Shown: in pieces, positions 55,642 through 64,000 of the stretch | How positions within the stretch are numbered: position 1 is the stretch's first letter | Layout of the letters: each line of letters opens with the position of its first letter | Assembly (NCBI GenBank): GCA_021772935.1 | Contig: JAJFLA010000046.1 | Span: 248,001 to 312,000 of the forward strand | Direction: 5' to 3' | DNA length: 64,000 nt | DNA from: Gammaproteobacteria bacterium | GTDB lineage: Bacteria > Pseudomonadota > Gammaproteobacteria > Xanthomonadales > SZUA-36 | The notes under the pieces: model-generated | Seen by the model: only the letters and a program-made list of their open reading frames with translations | Database searches by the model: none | Told to the model about the DNA's origin: nothing | Program-made: the position numbers and the translations under genes

Positions 55642-58600
55642 TCAGAAAGAACTTGTAGGCACGCCCAAGAGAGGGCCAGACCAGGGTCTTACCACTAACA
55701 AGTGCTGCCGGGCTTCACGGCTTGCCTGAAGATTTATCCCTGGAAATTCCTCTAACTCATTAGCCATGACCCTCGCTACCGGCAGGCCGTTTTCAAGCAA
55801 TATACGGTTACCGATGATTGCCGGGGTTTTTGCACCTGGTGTGATCAATCCACCCAGGTTTAACGGGTCGCAGGCACTGATGATGGTGAATATGGGCTTG
55901 TGATCCGTATCTTTGGGCTGCCGAAGCAGGCCTAATGCTTCTGGTAATGCAAACTGCTCACCTGAAAAACCATCAACGAAACGCCCACCACGCACCTCAC
56001 CACGATCTTCCATTCGTCTCAGATAAGCCAACAACTCCCGCCATGGTGGTAACAGGCTCTCTCTTTGCACGACTGCGCGGAATACCACACCGTATCGACG
56101 TAACAGGGATTGACAGATTACCACCAGCTTTTTTTGTTGCTTGTCGTGGCTCGTGGTCGGTATGCTCCATCGACCCACAGGCAAATTGATCGTGTGATGT
56201 CCACGCTGCCTGGAGCGACGCAGTTTTTGTGCTTCGGGCCGTAGCAACCAGCGTACGGGTGAAAATGCATCGGACGTGATCGCAGCAGCCGCGATCAGGG
56301 TTTTTAAAGCCTGCTCCAGTTGTGGGCGCAGCAAACCGGATTCCTGTTCAAGGTCTGAGGTAAACATTGCACCATTCTTTTCCAGCAGGATCAGTATTTT
56401 GCTGGCCAGAGAGTCTGAAATGGCATCTGCGTCCGGCCTTTTGTTTTGCCATTGGGGAATATTGGTGCGAGGCACAATCGCGAGCGGTGTTGCCGAGACT
56501 ATCGTGCTTGTTTGTTCTGGTACACATTGGGGTCGGAACCAGGCAAGTTGCCCGCTGAGGAAGCGTTGATCCAGTTGTTCGGGTGAATAATCCTTGCAAC
56601 GCGCAGCCAGCAAAGCGTGTTCCCATATTGCTGCGGGTGCAGACCAGCCTTGTAATAAGGACAGGGCCTGATCCAGATCAGCGCTGGCATCATCCATAGC
56701 ATGCCAATTAACCAGGAAATTCATAAATGTCGCCGGTGAGACCGGTTTTACCGCACGTCGACGTTGTTCGCGGCTATAGCGGTGTATTCTGGCCAGCAGG
56801 CGGCGTTCGCACCACAGGTTTTCGGTCACAGCGTCGTGCATCAGGATGGCAAATCCCTGGTTTTGTAAGCTCAGCAGAGCCCGCTGCAGGGTCTCTTCTT
56901 TCAACCCGAAGTCCGTGGCAAGCTGAGAGCGAGTAACGGGCCCCAGCCCAATCATGCGGCTTCTTAGCAAGCCAACCAGGGCTTCTTCCTGCTCGCAGTT
57001 CGGAGCATCAGGCAGCATTGCAGACGGATCAGGTAAAAATTCAGAATCAGGGTGTATAGCTAACCACTCTGGCAGTCTTTCAGAGGCTATCCACCAACGG
57101 CTCATTCCGCCCTGCCCACCTTTGATGCTGCAAACCCGGAATTCATCAGCCAGCCCTGAAAACCAGTGTCCCCATTTGCCCGCGTTGCCTGGCGCTTCTG
57201 AACTTGAGTTGCCGCTGCTAAACTCTGCCTGTGTCAGAAAACCCAGTTGCAACAGGCCGTCATGCAGTTCATCGGCGTTACGGGGTTGAATCCAGGCTTC
57301 ATCACGGACCTGTGTGCGTGCTTCGATACTGATGATACTCAATGTGGCTGCCGATGAAAGGTCATCAGGATCGTTACTGATTGCACGTGTGCGGCGGTTC
57401 TCGGCCTCACCGTCATCCAGAAACGCGTACGGACGAGCGTTGATGATCTCGCGTGATAAAGGTGATGGGCCGACCAGATCGAGACAGTGTATTTCGATCT
57501 CACCGGCGGTCATTTTTAACAACAGGTTTTCAAGACCGTCGATATCCATGGTATCGGTCAGGCAATCCGCAATAGTCTGGTTGACTAGCGGGTGATCAGG
57601 AATTTCACGTGATCCACGAATATTTTCAAAACAGGCTATCTGGTCAGGGAATACCACCGCGACCAGGTCTTCAGCCTGGTTTCTTTGCCATTGTGGTGGT
57701 AATTTTTTGCCATTACGCATACGTTGCACAGCCAAAGCAATGGTCGCATTCCAGCGCCAGCGTAGTTCGAACATGGGTGCATCCAGTAACGCCTGAATTA
57801 ATACATCACGTACCGTTTCTGATTTTAAATAAGTTGCAACATCAGCAATCTCGAAACTATGTGTTTCGCCCAATGAAAGTATCAGCGAATCTTCCAGTGC
57901 GGATGCCTGTAGCTCAAAATTAAACTGCCGACAGAATCGCTTACGTAGTGCCAATCCCCAGGCACGCATCAAACGTGATCCAAGTGGTGCGTGTACAACC
58001 AGATGCATATCACCTGAATCGTCGAAAAAACGTTCCATGATAATTTTGCTCTGGGTTGGCAATAAGCCCAGTGCCTGTAAAGACGCATGCAGGTATTCAA
58101 CCAGTTGTACGGCAGCGCTTCGGCTTATGCCCTCATCACATAACTTTTCAATAACCACCGCCGGATCTTGTTCTTTGAGCTGTTGTTCAATTTCACTACG
58201 CAGTCTGGAAACAGCTGCGGACAATTCATCGCTACGACCAGGTTTGTCACCGGTCCAGAAGGGGATATTGGGCGGTTGGCCATGTGCGTCTTCGACCAGC
58301 ACCCTGCCCTGTTCAATTTTCAGCATGCGGTAGCTGGTATTACCCAGCTGGAAAATATCACCGGGAATGCTTTCAAAAGCAAAATCTTCGTTCAGGGTTC
58401 CGATGCGGTGGCCCTGCGGTAACATGATAACTTCATAGTCAAAGTGATCAGGAATGGCGCCACCATTTTGTAAAGCGGTCAAACGGGCTGCCGGGCGAGC
58501 ACGCAATTGGCCGTTAATGGCATCGTAAAATATCAGTGCTGAACGTCTGCCACGACGGGTGGAATAACCATCTGCAAGCATTCTGACAACCGCCAGAAAC

Positions 58601-59967
58601 TGTTCCTTTTGCAAATCACGATATGGCCAGGCGCTACACACTGTCTGATGCAGATCGTCTACCTGCCAATCGCGTGCCGCCACTTCTGCTACCAACTGCT
58701 GTGCCAGCACATCGAGTGGTGCTTCTGGTATGACGATGGCGTCAAGCTCGCCGGACTCAAGCGCCTTTTGTAGTGCTACACATTCCACCAGGTCATCCCG
58801 GCTGAGTGGAAACAGGCGCCCTTTGGGTGTTTCACCTACTGCATGACCGGATCTGCCGATACGTTGCAGCAAAGCGGCAATACTTCCGGGAGTACCCATC
58901 TGGCAAACCAGATCCACATGACCGATATCAATACCCAATTCCAGCGATGCTGTGGCCACGAGGGCTTTCAATTGACCGGATTTAAGTGCCTGCTCTGCTT
59001 CCAGGCGGTGTTTGCGTGACAAGCTGCCATGATGAGCGGTCACTGCAGCTTCACCCAGTCTCTCCGCCAGATGACGGGCAAGACGCTCTGCCAGACGGCG
59101 GGTATTGACAAATATCAGCGTGGTGCGATGATCAGCAATGTACGCAACCAACTGCTCATAAAGCTCCTCCCAGACCTCGTTGGATAATATCGGTGCCAAC
59201 GGCGAATCCGGTAGTTGTAGCTGGATATCCATGTGCCGCTTGTGGCCGGTATCGACAATGGCACATTCCAGACCACCGCAAAGATAATCTGCAATTTTGC
59301 GGATGGGTTTTTGCGTCGCTGATAAGCCTATGCGCGCCGGTGGAGACCCACACATAGCATCCAGTCTTGCAAGCGACAGGGACAAGTGGCTGCCACGTTT
59401 ATTGCCTGCCAGCGCGTGGATTTCATCCACGATCAGCGTAGAGACGCCTGCAAGCATGTTTCTACCCGATACCGAGGTTAGTAGCAGATATAGGGATTCA
59501 GGTGTGGTGACGAGTATATGCGGCGGTCGTTTGACCATTTTTACACGCTCACCCGGTGGTGTATCCCCGGTTCTGACCGCTGCGCGGATATTGTGGGGCG
59601 ATTCACCCTTGCTAGCCAATTCTTCAGTGATGCCTTGCAAAGGTGCCTGCAAGTTTTTTTCTATATCGTTGGAAAGCGCTTTAAGGGGTGAGATATAAAG
59701 AACATGGACCTTGTCCTCCAGTACACCACAGCGGCTTTGCAGAACCAGTTCATTGATGGCACACAAAAAAGCAGCCAGGGTTTTTCCGCTTCCTGTTGGT
59801 GCGGCAATTAAGACACGATTTTTCGTTGCAATTTCTGGCCAGGCTGTGATTTGTACGGCGGTGGCAGCATCAAACGTCTGCTCAAACCATGCAGCCACAG
59901 CCGGGTGAAACCGGGCAGAGAAATTGTCGTTTATGAGTTTTGCTGGCACATATTGATTGTAAACCAC
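55642..59967 (-). CDS. lhr: Lhr-family large ATP-dependent helicase
   Basis: 1441 residues, somewhat shorter than E. coli Lhr (about 1540). The helicase core at the N-terminus has AAPTGSGKT (55-63), VDEIHAL, a SATQK step and VATASLELGIDIG with QRIGRSGH. A Lhr-type winged-helix and DEAD-associated region follow, then a long C-terminal domain typical of bacterial Lhr (around 900-1441). Members unwind DNA or RNA:DNA hybrids and are linked to DNA repair. The short linker and the C-terminal part could merit comparison with Lhr-core-only proteins, but all helicase motifs are intact. Confidence 0.92.
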   Translation of the reverse strand: MVYNQYVPAKLINDNFSARFHPAVAAWFEQTFDAATAVQITAWPEIATKNRVLIAAPTGSGKTLAAFLCAINELVLQSRCGVLEDKVHVLYISPLKALSNDIEKNLQAPLQGITEELASKGESPHNIRAAVRTGDTPPGERVKMVKRPPHILVTTPESLYLLLTSVSGRNMLAGVSTLIVDEIHALAGNKRGSHLSLSLARLDAMCGSPPARIGLSATQKPIRKIADYLCGGLECAIVDTGHKRHMDIQLQLPDSPLAPILSNEVWEELYEQLVAYIADHRTTLIFVNTRRLAERLARHLAERLGEAAVTAHHGSLSRKHRLEAEQALKSGQLKALVATASLELGIDIGHVDLVCQMGTPGSIAALLQRIGRSGHAVGETPKGRLFPLSRDDLVECVALQKALESGELDAIVIPEAPLDVLAQQLVAEVAARDWQVDDLHQTVCSAWPYRDLQKEQFLAVVRMLADGYSTRRGRRSALIFYDAINGQLRARPAARLTALQNGGAIPDHFDYEVIMLPQGHRIGTLNEDFAFESIPGDIFQLGNTSYRMLKIEQGRVLVEDAHGQPPNIPFWTGDKPGRSDELSAAVSRLRSEIEQQLKEQDPAVVIEKLCDEGISRSAAVQLVEYLHASLQALGLLPTQSKIIMERFFDDSGDMHLVVHAPLGSRLMRAWGLALRKRFCRQFNFELQASALEDSLILSLGETHSFEIADVATYLKSETVRDVLIQALLDAPMFELRWRWNATIALAVQRMRNGKKLPPQWQRNQAEDLVAVVFPDQIACFENIRGSREIPDHPLVNQTIADCLTDTMDIDGLENLLLKMTAGEIEIHCLDLVGPSPLSREIINARPYAFLDDGEAENRRTRAISNDPDDLSSAATLSIISIEARTQVRDEAWIQPRNADELHDGLLQLGFLTQAEFSSGNSSSEAPGNAGKWGHWFSGLADEFRVCSIKGGQGGMSRWWIASERLPEWLAIHPDSEFLPDPSAMLPDAPNCEQEEALVGLLRSRMIGLGPVTRSQLATDFGLKEETLQRALLSLQNQGFAILMHDAVTENLWCERRLLARIHRYSREQRRRAVKPVSPATFMNFLVNWHAMDDASADLDQALSLLQGWSAPAAIWEHALLAARCKDYSPEQLDQRFLSGQLAWFRPQCVPEQTSTIVSATPLAIVPRTNIPQWQNKRPDADAISDSLASKILILLEKNGAMFTSDLEQESGLLRPQLEQALKTLIAAAAITSDAFSPVRWLLRPEAQKLRRSRQRGHHTINLPVGRWSIPTTSHDKQQKKLVVICQSLLRRYGVVFRAVVQRESLLPPWRELLAYLRRMEDRGEVRGGRFVDGFSGEQFALPEALGLLRQPKDTDHKPIFTIISACDPLNLGGLITPGAKTPAIIGNRILLENGLPVARVMANELEEFPGINLQASREARQHLLVVRPWSGPLLGVPTSSF

Positions 59968-60112
59968 GTCTTCTCATTATTTGAGAATTTGACGGTAATG
60001 TGTCTCCAAAGCCCTTGTGAAGTTCTTTTCGTCCCGTAATGAAGACTGTTCAAACTGGTTTCTGAGTTCACTACAATAAGAGATTAATCTATTCTGATCA
60101 TTGCACGAAGCG

Positions 60113-60556
60113 TTAACGGTTCGGTAGTTGTACTGCTTCCCATTCGGCCTTGTTCAGCATCCAATCACCACCTGTCTGGATCCACTGTGTTTCCACCTCA
60201 AATAATTGACCCCTTTCCGGTAAAAGATTGCCTCCACCGGTCACTAATAAACGAAAATGTGCGGTAGCCAGACCAGTGGCTGATTCCTGAACGTGGATGG
60301 GGAAGAACTGTGCATGCAAGCGCCGGTTCTGGTTGATTTGGAAAATCATAAAGCGGTGAAAATCACGACGTTCCATCGAGCCATGTTGAGCCCTGAACTC
60401 ATCCGCGACGTATCCCATAAACTTACGATGCTCGCCGTTTTCAGCAGCGTCTTCCATGTCCCGCAAAGTTGCAATGATCTGTTGCTCTACACTGATGGTT
60501 TCCGCACATGCTAGCAACAACAAAACGACAAGCGTTGTGCCCAGAGCAAGCCTCAT
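60113..60556 (-). CDS. Small lipoprotein, unknown function
   Basis: 147 residues from ATG at 60556; the longer frame to 60622 overlaps the neighbouring gene and adds non-signal residues. The signal ends at the lipobox LLLAC (Cys17). The mature part is helical then beta (RDMEDAAENGEHRKFMGYVAD, WIQTGGDWMLNKAEWEA), which looks like the NTF2/SnoaL fold, but this is only an impression. It follows the GCS2-CBS gene by 7 bp, so the two are probably co-transcribed. Confidence 0.7.
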   Translation of the reverse strand: MRLALGTTLVVLLLLACAETISVEQQIIATLRDMEDAAENGEHRKFMGYVADEFRAQHGSMERRDFHRFMIFQINQNRRLHAQFFPIHVQESATGLATAHFRLLVTGGGNLLPERGQLFEVETQWIQTGGDWMLNKAEWEAVQLPNR

Positions 60557-60563
60557 TCTTGCC

Positions 60564-62480
60564 TCATGAATCCTCTTCCAGGTATCTCTCAAGCAGATGG
60601 GAAGACACCACCAACAGGTCATGCTCGGTGATCAGGCCCGTTAATTTACCATCGTCAACTACCGGCAGGCATGCGGCTTTTGTTTCCCGCATCAAGCGTA
60701 TCGCTTCTACCGTTGTAGCATCGGAATTCAACGTAACCGGATCTATTGTCATGATCTCTTTTACGGTGACCTTATTTTCACCACCAACCCGACCTTCGGC
60801 TACAAGCTTCAACAATGAACGGTGCGAAACCAGGCCAACCAGCTCACCATCATCACCTTCTACGGGAACATGACGCACATGACGCCAATCCATCAAGGTG
60901 GCGGCAAAATCGACAATATCATCCGGACGTACAGTAAACAGATCCGTGGCCATGAACTGGGATACTTTCCGGTAGCTTTCCCGCCAATTTTGTTGTTCGC
61001 AGAAATCAGCGAGAACCCATTTTGATATCGGCTGACCGTTGGATTGTTGATCAACCATGCTTCTTACAAGACAACGCAAACGCTGATCATCTGTTCCACG
61101 ACCACCCATCTCATTCAAGGACTCCAGCGCCCAGCGCGCACCATTCCTACGCGTCGACACACGCTCTCGCAAGACCCCGAGATACAATTCTATGTCCTTT
61201 TCATCAAGATTGTATTTTCTTAAGCCATGCTCAGCCAATGGCAACAGCTCATCAAGAATCAATTCTCTGGCTGGCATATGCGTGTCGCCAAACCAGTTCA
61301 TCTGTGCACGGATACCATCCCTTGCAGCAGCCATGAAGTTTGCTTTAACGTCGTCAAATGGTATCAGTTCACGAACATCATCATACTTGTCCGCCATGCC
61401 AGCCATCATGCCGACAAAAAAAGCCGTATTGGCAATTTCATCAATGATCGTTGGACCGGCAGGTATAACGCGGTTCTCAATTCTAAGATGCGGAATACCA
61501 TTATGTACGCCGTAGCACGCCCGATTCCAGCGGTACACGGTACCGTTGTGCAGGCATAATGCTTTTAATTTAGGCGCAATACCCTGAGCCACCATCGCCA
61601 GAGGATCATCTTCGGTTTCAGTCGTCAGAATTACCCGGAAGCGTGCGATGTCTTCTTTGAATATCTCGGTAACGGATTCATCAACCCAGTGATCGCCAAA
61701 ATGAACACGTGGCTTTTGCCCCCGTGTCTGGTGTGTTGTCGAGCGCGCATCGACGGAGTATTCGAAAACAGATATACGGGTCTCATGCCAGAGTCGTTTG
61801 CCTAATAAGATGGGTGAATTGACCGCCGCGGCCAACAAAGGACCGGTAATCAATTGCGCGATATTGTACAGACGGGAAAAATCGTTGGGACTGACCTGAA
61901 AGTGTACCTGGAAACTGGTATTGCAGGCTTCAAGCATCAGGTTGTCGTGCTGGACAGTCAACTTGTCAATACCGTCGATAGTGAACTGCAAATCATCACC
62001 ACGCAGCGCCATGATAGCGTCATTCAGGGCGAAATAGCGCGGGGTTGGCACCATCGAATCAAGACCCAGGTTTTCCTTGCTTAGTGTCGGCAATATACCC
62101 ACCAACGCAATTTCGCTGTCACATTGATGCGCTGCTTTGCGCGCCTTGGCGTAAACTATCTGTGCTTCAGCCTCCATGCGGCTCAGGCAGTTTGTATTAA
62201 ATTCCTGCACTGAAAGGTTAGCTTCAATATTGAATAAACCAAGCTCATGTGTAAATCTTTCATCATCCAGTTGCTTTAAAACCTCGAGCGCTGTCAGGGC
62301 CGGTTTCTGCCCCTGGTCGATCAGGAACATCTCCTGTTCTGCTCCGATACGGCTCACGCCTGATTCCACCATACCCTTGTCCAGCATAGCGTCCAGCGCC
62401 CTCACCTCATCAAGAAGTGACTTCATGAAAGCCTGGCGACTTGTTTCGTCGGCGTATTCTTCTATGTTTTGTTCACCCAT
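60564..62480 (-). CDS. Glutamate-cysteine ligase-like (GCS2) protein fused to two CBS domains
   Basis: 638 residues from ATG at 62480; an ATG at 62546 would add 22 residues. The N-terminal domain (about 30-480) fits the GCS2-type carboxylate-amine ligase family, with GAEQEMFLI, NIEANLSVQ and HLRIENRVIPAGPTI. The C-terminal part has two CBS domains, ATDLFTVRPDDI...LMDWRHVRHVPVEGDDG and IMTIDPVTLNSDATTVEAIRLM...LPVVDDGKLTGLI, which commonly bind adenine nucleotides. The fusion suggests an amine-ligase activity controlled by energy state; the actual substrates are not evident. Confidence 0.85.
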   Translation of the reverse strand: MGEQNIEEYADETSRQAFMKSLLDEVRALDAMLDKGMVESGVSRIGAEQEMFLIDQGQKPALTALEVLKQLDDERFTHELGLFNIEANLSVQEFNTNCLSRMEAEAQIVYAKARKAAHQCDSEIALVGILPTLSKENLGLDSMVPTPRYFALNDAIMALRGDDLQFTIDGIDKLTVQHDNLMLEACNTSFQVHFQVSPNDFSRLYNIAQLITGPLLAAAVNSPILLGKRLWHETRISVFEYSVDARSTTHQTRGQKPRVHFGDHWVDESVTEIFKEDIARFRVILTTETEDDPLAMVAQGIAPKLKALCLHNGTVYRWNRACYGVHNGIPHLRIENRVIPAGPTIIDEIANTAFFVGMMAGMADKYDDVRELIPFDDVKANFMAAARDGIRAQMNWFGDTHMPARELILDELLPLAEHGLRKYNLDEKDIELYLGVLRERVSTRRNGARWALESLNEMGGRGTDDQRLRCLVRSMVDQQSNGQPISKWVLADFCEQQNWRESYRKVSQFMATDLFTVRPDDIVDFAATLMDWRHVRHVPVEGDDGELVGLVSHRSLLKLVAEGRVGGENKVTVKEIMTIDPVTLNSDATTVEAIRLMRETKAACLPVVDDGKLTGLITEHDLLVVSSHLLERYLEEDS

Positions 62481-62647
62481 AACGCAGTGCCTTGAACCAT
62501 TATCCCTGTGCTGATAATAAACACAGCCATTGAGGTCGGCAAACAAAAACTACAAAACAGCTGCGCCAGGTCATTTAACATGTAAAGATAATAACTCAAT
62601 ATTATTCTGCTAATTAACACGATCGACCACTCTGGAGAGGTTTCATT

Positions 62648-64000
62648 ATGATGGATAAACCCTGGCTCAAAAGTTACCCCCCAGGCGTACCTGCAAACAT
62701 AGATCTGGGTGCCTATCACTCCATCGTAGATTTACTGGAACAAAGTTGTAATAAGTACAAAGACCGAATGGCCTTTCACAATATGGGCGCTGAACTGAGC
62801 TACTCCGAACTCGATTACCTCACCAGGAATTTTGCTGCGGCCTTGCAAGGCATGGGTTTACAACCCGGTGATCGCATCGCACTGATGATGCCAAACATAC
62901 TGCAATACCCTGTGACTCTGTTCGGTGCATTGAAAGCAGGTCTTATCATTGTTAATACCAATCCGATGTACACGGCGCGCGAATTGCGACATCAACTGGT
63001 TGATTCAGGTGCCAAGGCCATTGTTGTTGTTGAAAATTTTGCATCTGTACTCGCCAGCGTACTTGATGAGGTTCCACTGGAGCACGTGATAACAACAGGT
63101 GTAGGTGATTTACTCGATTTCCCGAAATCGCTGATGGTTAATTTTGTATTGCGACATATTAAAAAAAGCATCCCAAAGTGGTTTTTACCGGGTTCAGAAA
63201 AGTTTCAGGATGTACTGGATAAAGGTGCAAAACTACCATTACGTCCGGTCAATATCACCTTCGAAGACGTGGCGTTTCTACAATATACCGGCGGTACTAC
63301 CGGAGTTGCCAAAGGGGCCATGCTGACGCATAGAAATATCGTCGCAAACCTGCTGCAATCGAGAACATGGCTTGCCCAGATGGACAACTCGCAGGAAATA
63401 ATTATCACCGCCTTACCGCTTTATCACATTTTTGCCCTGACCGCGAATTGCCTTACATTTATTTATCTCGGTGGCAGCAATGTTCTGATTACTGATCCTC
63501 GTGATATGCCAGGTTTCGTCAAGGAACTGAGCCACCACCCGTTTACGGCCCTCACCGGGGTCAACACCTTATTTAATGCGTTGTTGCATACCGATGGTTT
63601 TGCGGAGCTGGATTTTTCAAGCCTAAAAATGACGCTGGGTGGTGGCATGGCTGTGCAAAAGGCGGTTGCTGAGCAATGGAAACAGGTCACCGGTGTCACA
63701 CTGCTTGAAGCCTATGGCCTGACCGAAACATCCCCCGCCGCGTGTATTAACCCGGTGACACTGGAAGACTACAACGGCTATATCGGCTTACCTATTTCAT
63801 CCACAGAGGCCGCTATCAAGAGTGATGACGGCCAGTTTCTGGCCGCCGGTGAAACTGGTGAATTATGCATTCGCGGCCCACAGGTTATGAAGGGTTACTG
63901 GCAACGCCCAAATGCCACCGATGAGGTACTTGATGCAGATGGCTGGTTGCATACCGGAGACATTGCCATCATGACAGAAGATGGTTACTTCAAAATCGTC
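62648..64000 (+). CDS. fadD: Long-chain fatty acid-CoA ligase, cut by the window edge
   Basis: ATP-dependent activation of fatty acids to acyl-CoA at the cytoplasmic membrane. 451 codons are present from ATG at 62648 (GAGAGG upstream; a second ATG follows at once). The AMP-binding motif YTGGTTGVAKGAMLTHRN, then GLTETSP and GWLHTGDIA at the cut end, are intact. About 100 residues are missing. Acyl-CoA ligase is secure; long-chain preference rests on similarity to FadD. It is divergent from the GCS2-CBS gene, with about 165 bp between. Confidence 0.92.
   Translation, partial: MMDKPWLKSYPPGVPANIDLGAYHSIVDLLEQSCNKYKDRMAFHNMGAELSYSELDYLTRNFAAALQGMGLQPGDRIALMMPNILQYPVTLFGALKAGLIIVNTNPMYTARELRHQLVDSGAKAIVVVENFASVLASVLDEVPLEHVITTGVGDLLDFPKSLMVNFVLRHIKKSIPKWFLPGSEKFQDVLDKGAKLPLRPVNITFEDVAFLQYTGGTTGVAKGAMLTHRNIVANLLQSRTWLAQMDNSQEIIITALPLYHIFALTANCLTFIYLGGSNVLITDPRDMPGFVKELSHHPFTALTGVNTLFNALLHTDGFAELDFSSLKMTLGGGMAVQKAVAEQWKQVTGVTLLEAYGLTETSPAACINPVTLEDYNGYIGLPISSTEAAIKSDDGQFLAAGETGELCIRGPQVMKGYWQRPNATDEVLDADGWLHTGDIAIMTEDGYFKIV

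Overview
The window comes from the chromosome of a Gram-negative gammaproteobacterium of roughly 50% GC. Evidence: lipopolysaccharide genes (kdsB, lpxK, msbA), Lol lipoprotein sorting, the rluC/rne divergent pair, the infA-clpA-clpS set, mnmA-hflD and many lipoprotein signal peptides. No species is named because no marker that would settle it is present.

Layout. (1) 1-9.5 kb, minus strand: an envelope block kdsB-lpxK-msbA-exbD-exbB, then comEC and lolD-lolC/E. Two repeat families lie in its intergenic gaps. (2) 9.6-13.9 kb: rluC and the divergent RNase E gene with a long leader. (3) 14.0-31.4 kb: an accessory block. It holds an orphan GacA/UvrY-type response regulator whose receiver has lost its phosphorylation site, a kinase-like membrane protein of unknown function, and a tightly packed 13-gene plus-strand operon. 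The operon encodes periplasmic repeat proteins, four lipoproteins, a PEGA plus sulfatase-modifying-factor-fold membrane protein, a MotA/TolQ/ExbB-like channel subunit, a degenerate Hsp70-like/FHA-like protein, two membrane-anchored VWA proteins whose single TM segment carries an Asp placed as in ExbD/MotB, and an M48 protease. I read this as a candidate undescribed PMF-driven envelope machine; it is the most interesting content here. (4) 31.5-37.1 kb: an AT-rich island bounded by two 256-bp direct repeats (3 mismatches). Each repeat carries the 3' end of a rolling-circle (IS91-like) transposase. Inside are two overlapping genes with PD-(D/E)xK-like motifs, a DUF2188-like gene divergent from an XRE regulator plus ImmA/IrrE-type peptidase, and two unknown genes. 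It resembles a small defence or stress cassette next to two tRNA genes. (5) 37.1-45.1 kb: tRNA-Cys, tRNA-Gly, infA, clpA, clpS, mnmA, hflD, acnA, all housekeeping. (6) 45.1-55.6 kb: small genes (GNATs, a GFA-fold protein, a crotonase, a MerR regulator beside a free-standing copy of its C-terminal domain, a methyltransferase, a gamma-carbonic anhydrase-like protein, an ABC-2 exporter, a transglutaminase/papain-like protein, a YdeI-like protein) and an antitoxin remnant. (7) 55.6-64 kb: Lhr-type helicase, a small lipoprotein, a GCS2-CBS fusion and the start of a fadD-type acyl-CoA ligase that runs off the window.

How the parts fit: the first block makes, exports and anchors outer-membrane lipids and lipoproteins. 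The accessory operon adds at least four lipoproteins that would depend on that Lol pathway. Many genes overlap by 1-11 bp, implying translational coupling, and several starts appear to be TTG or GTG.
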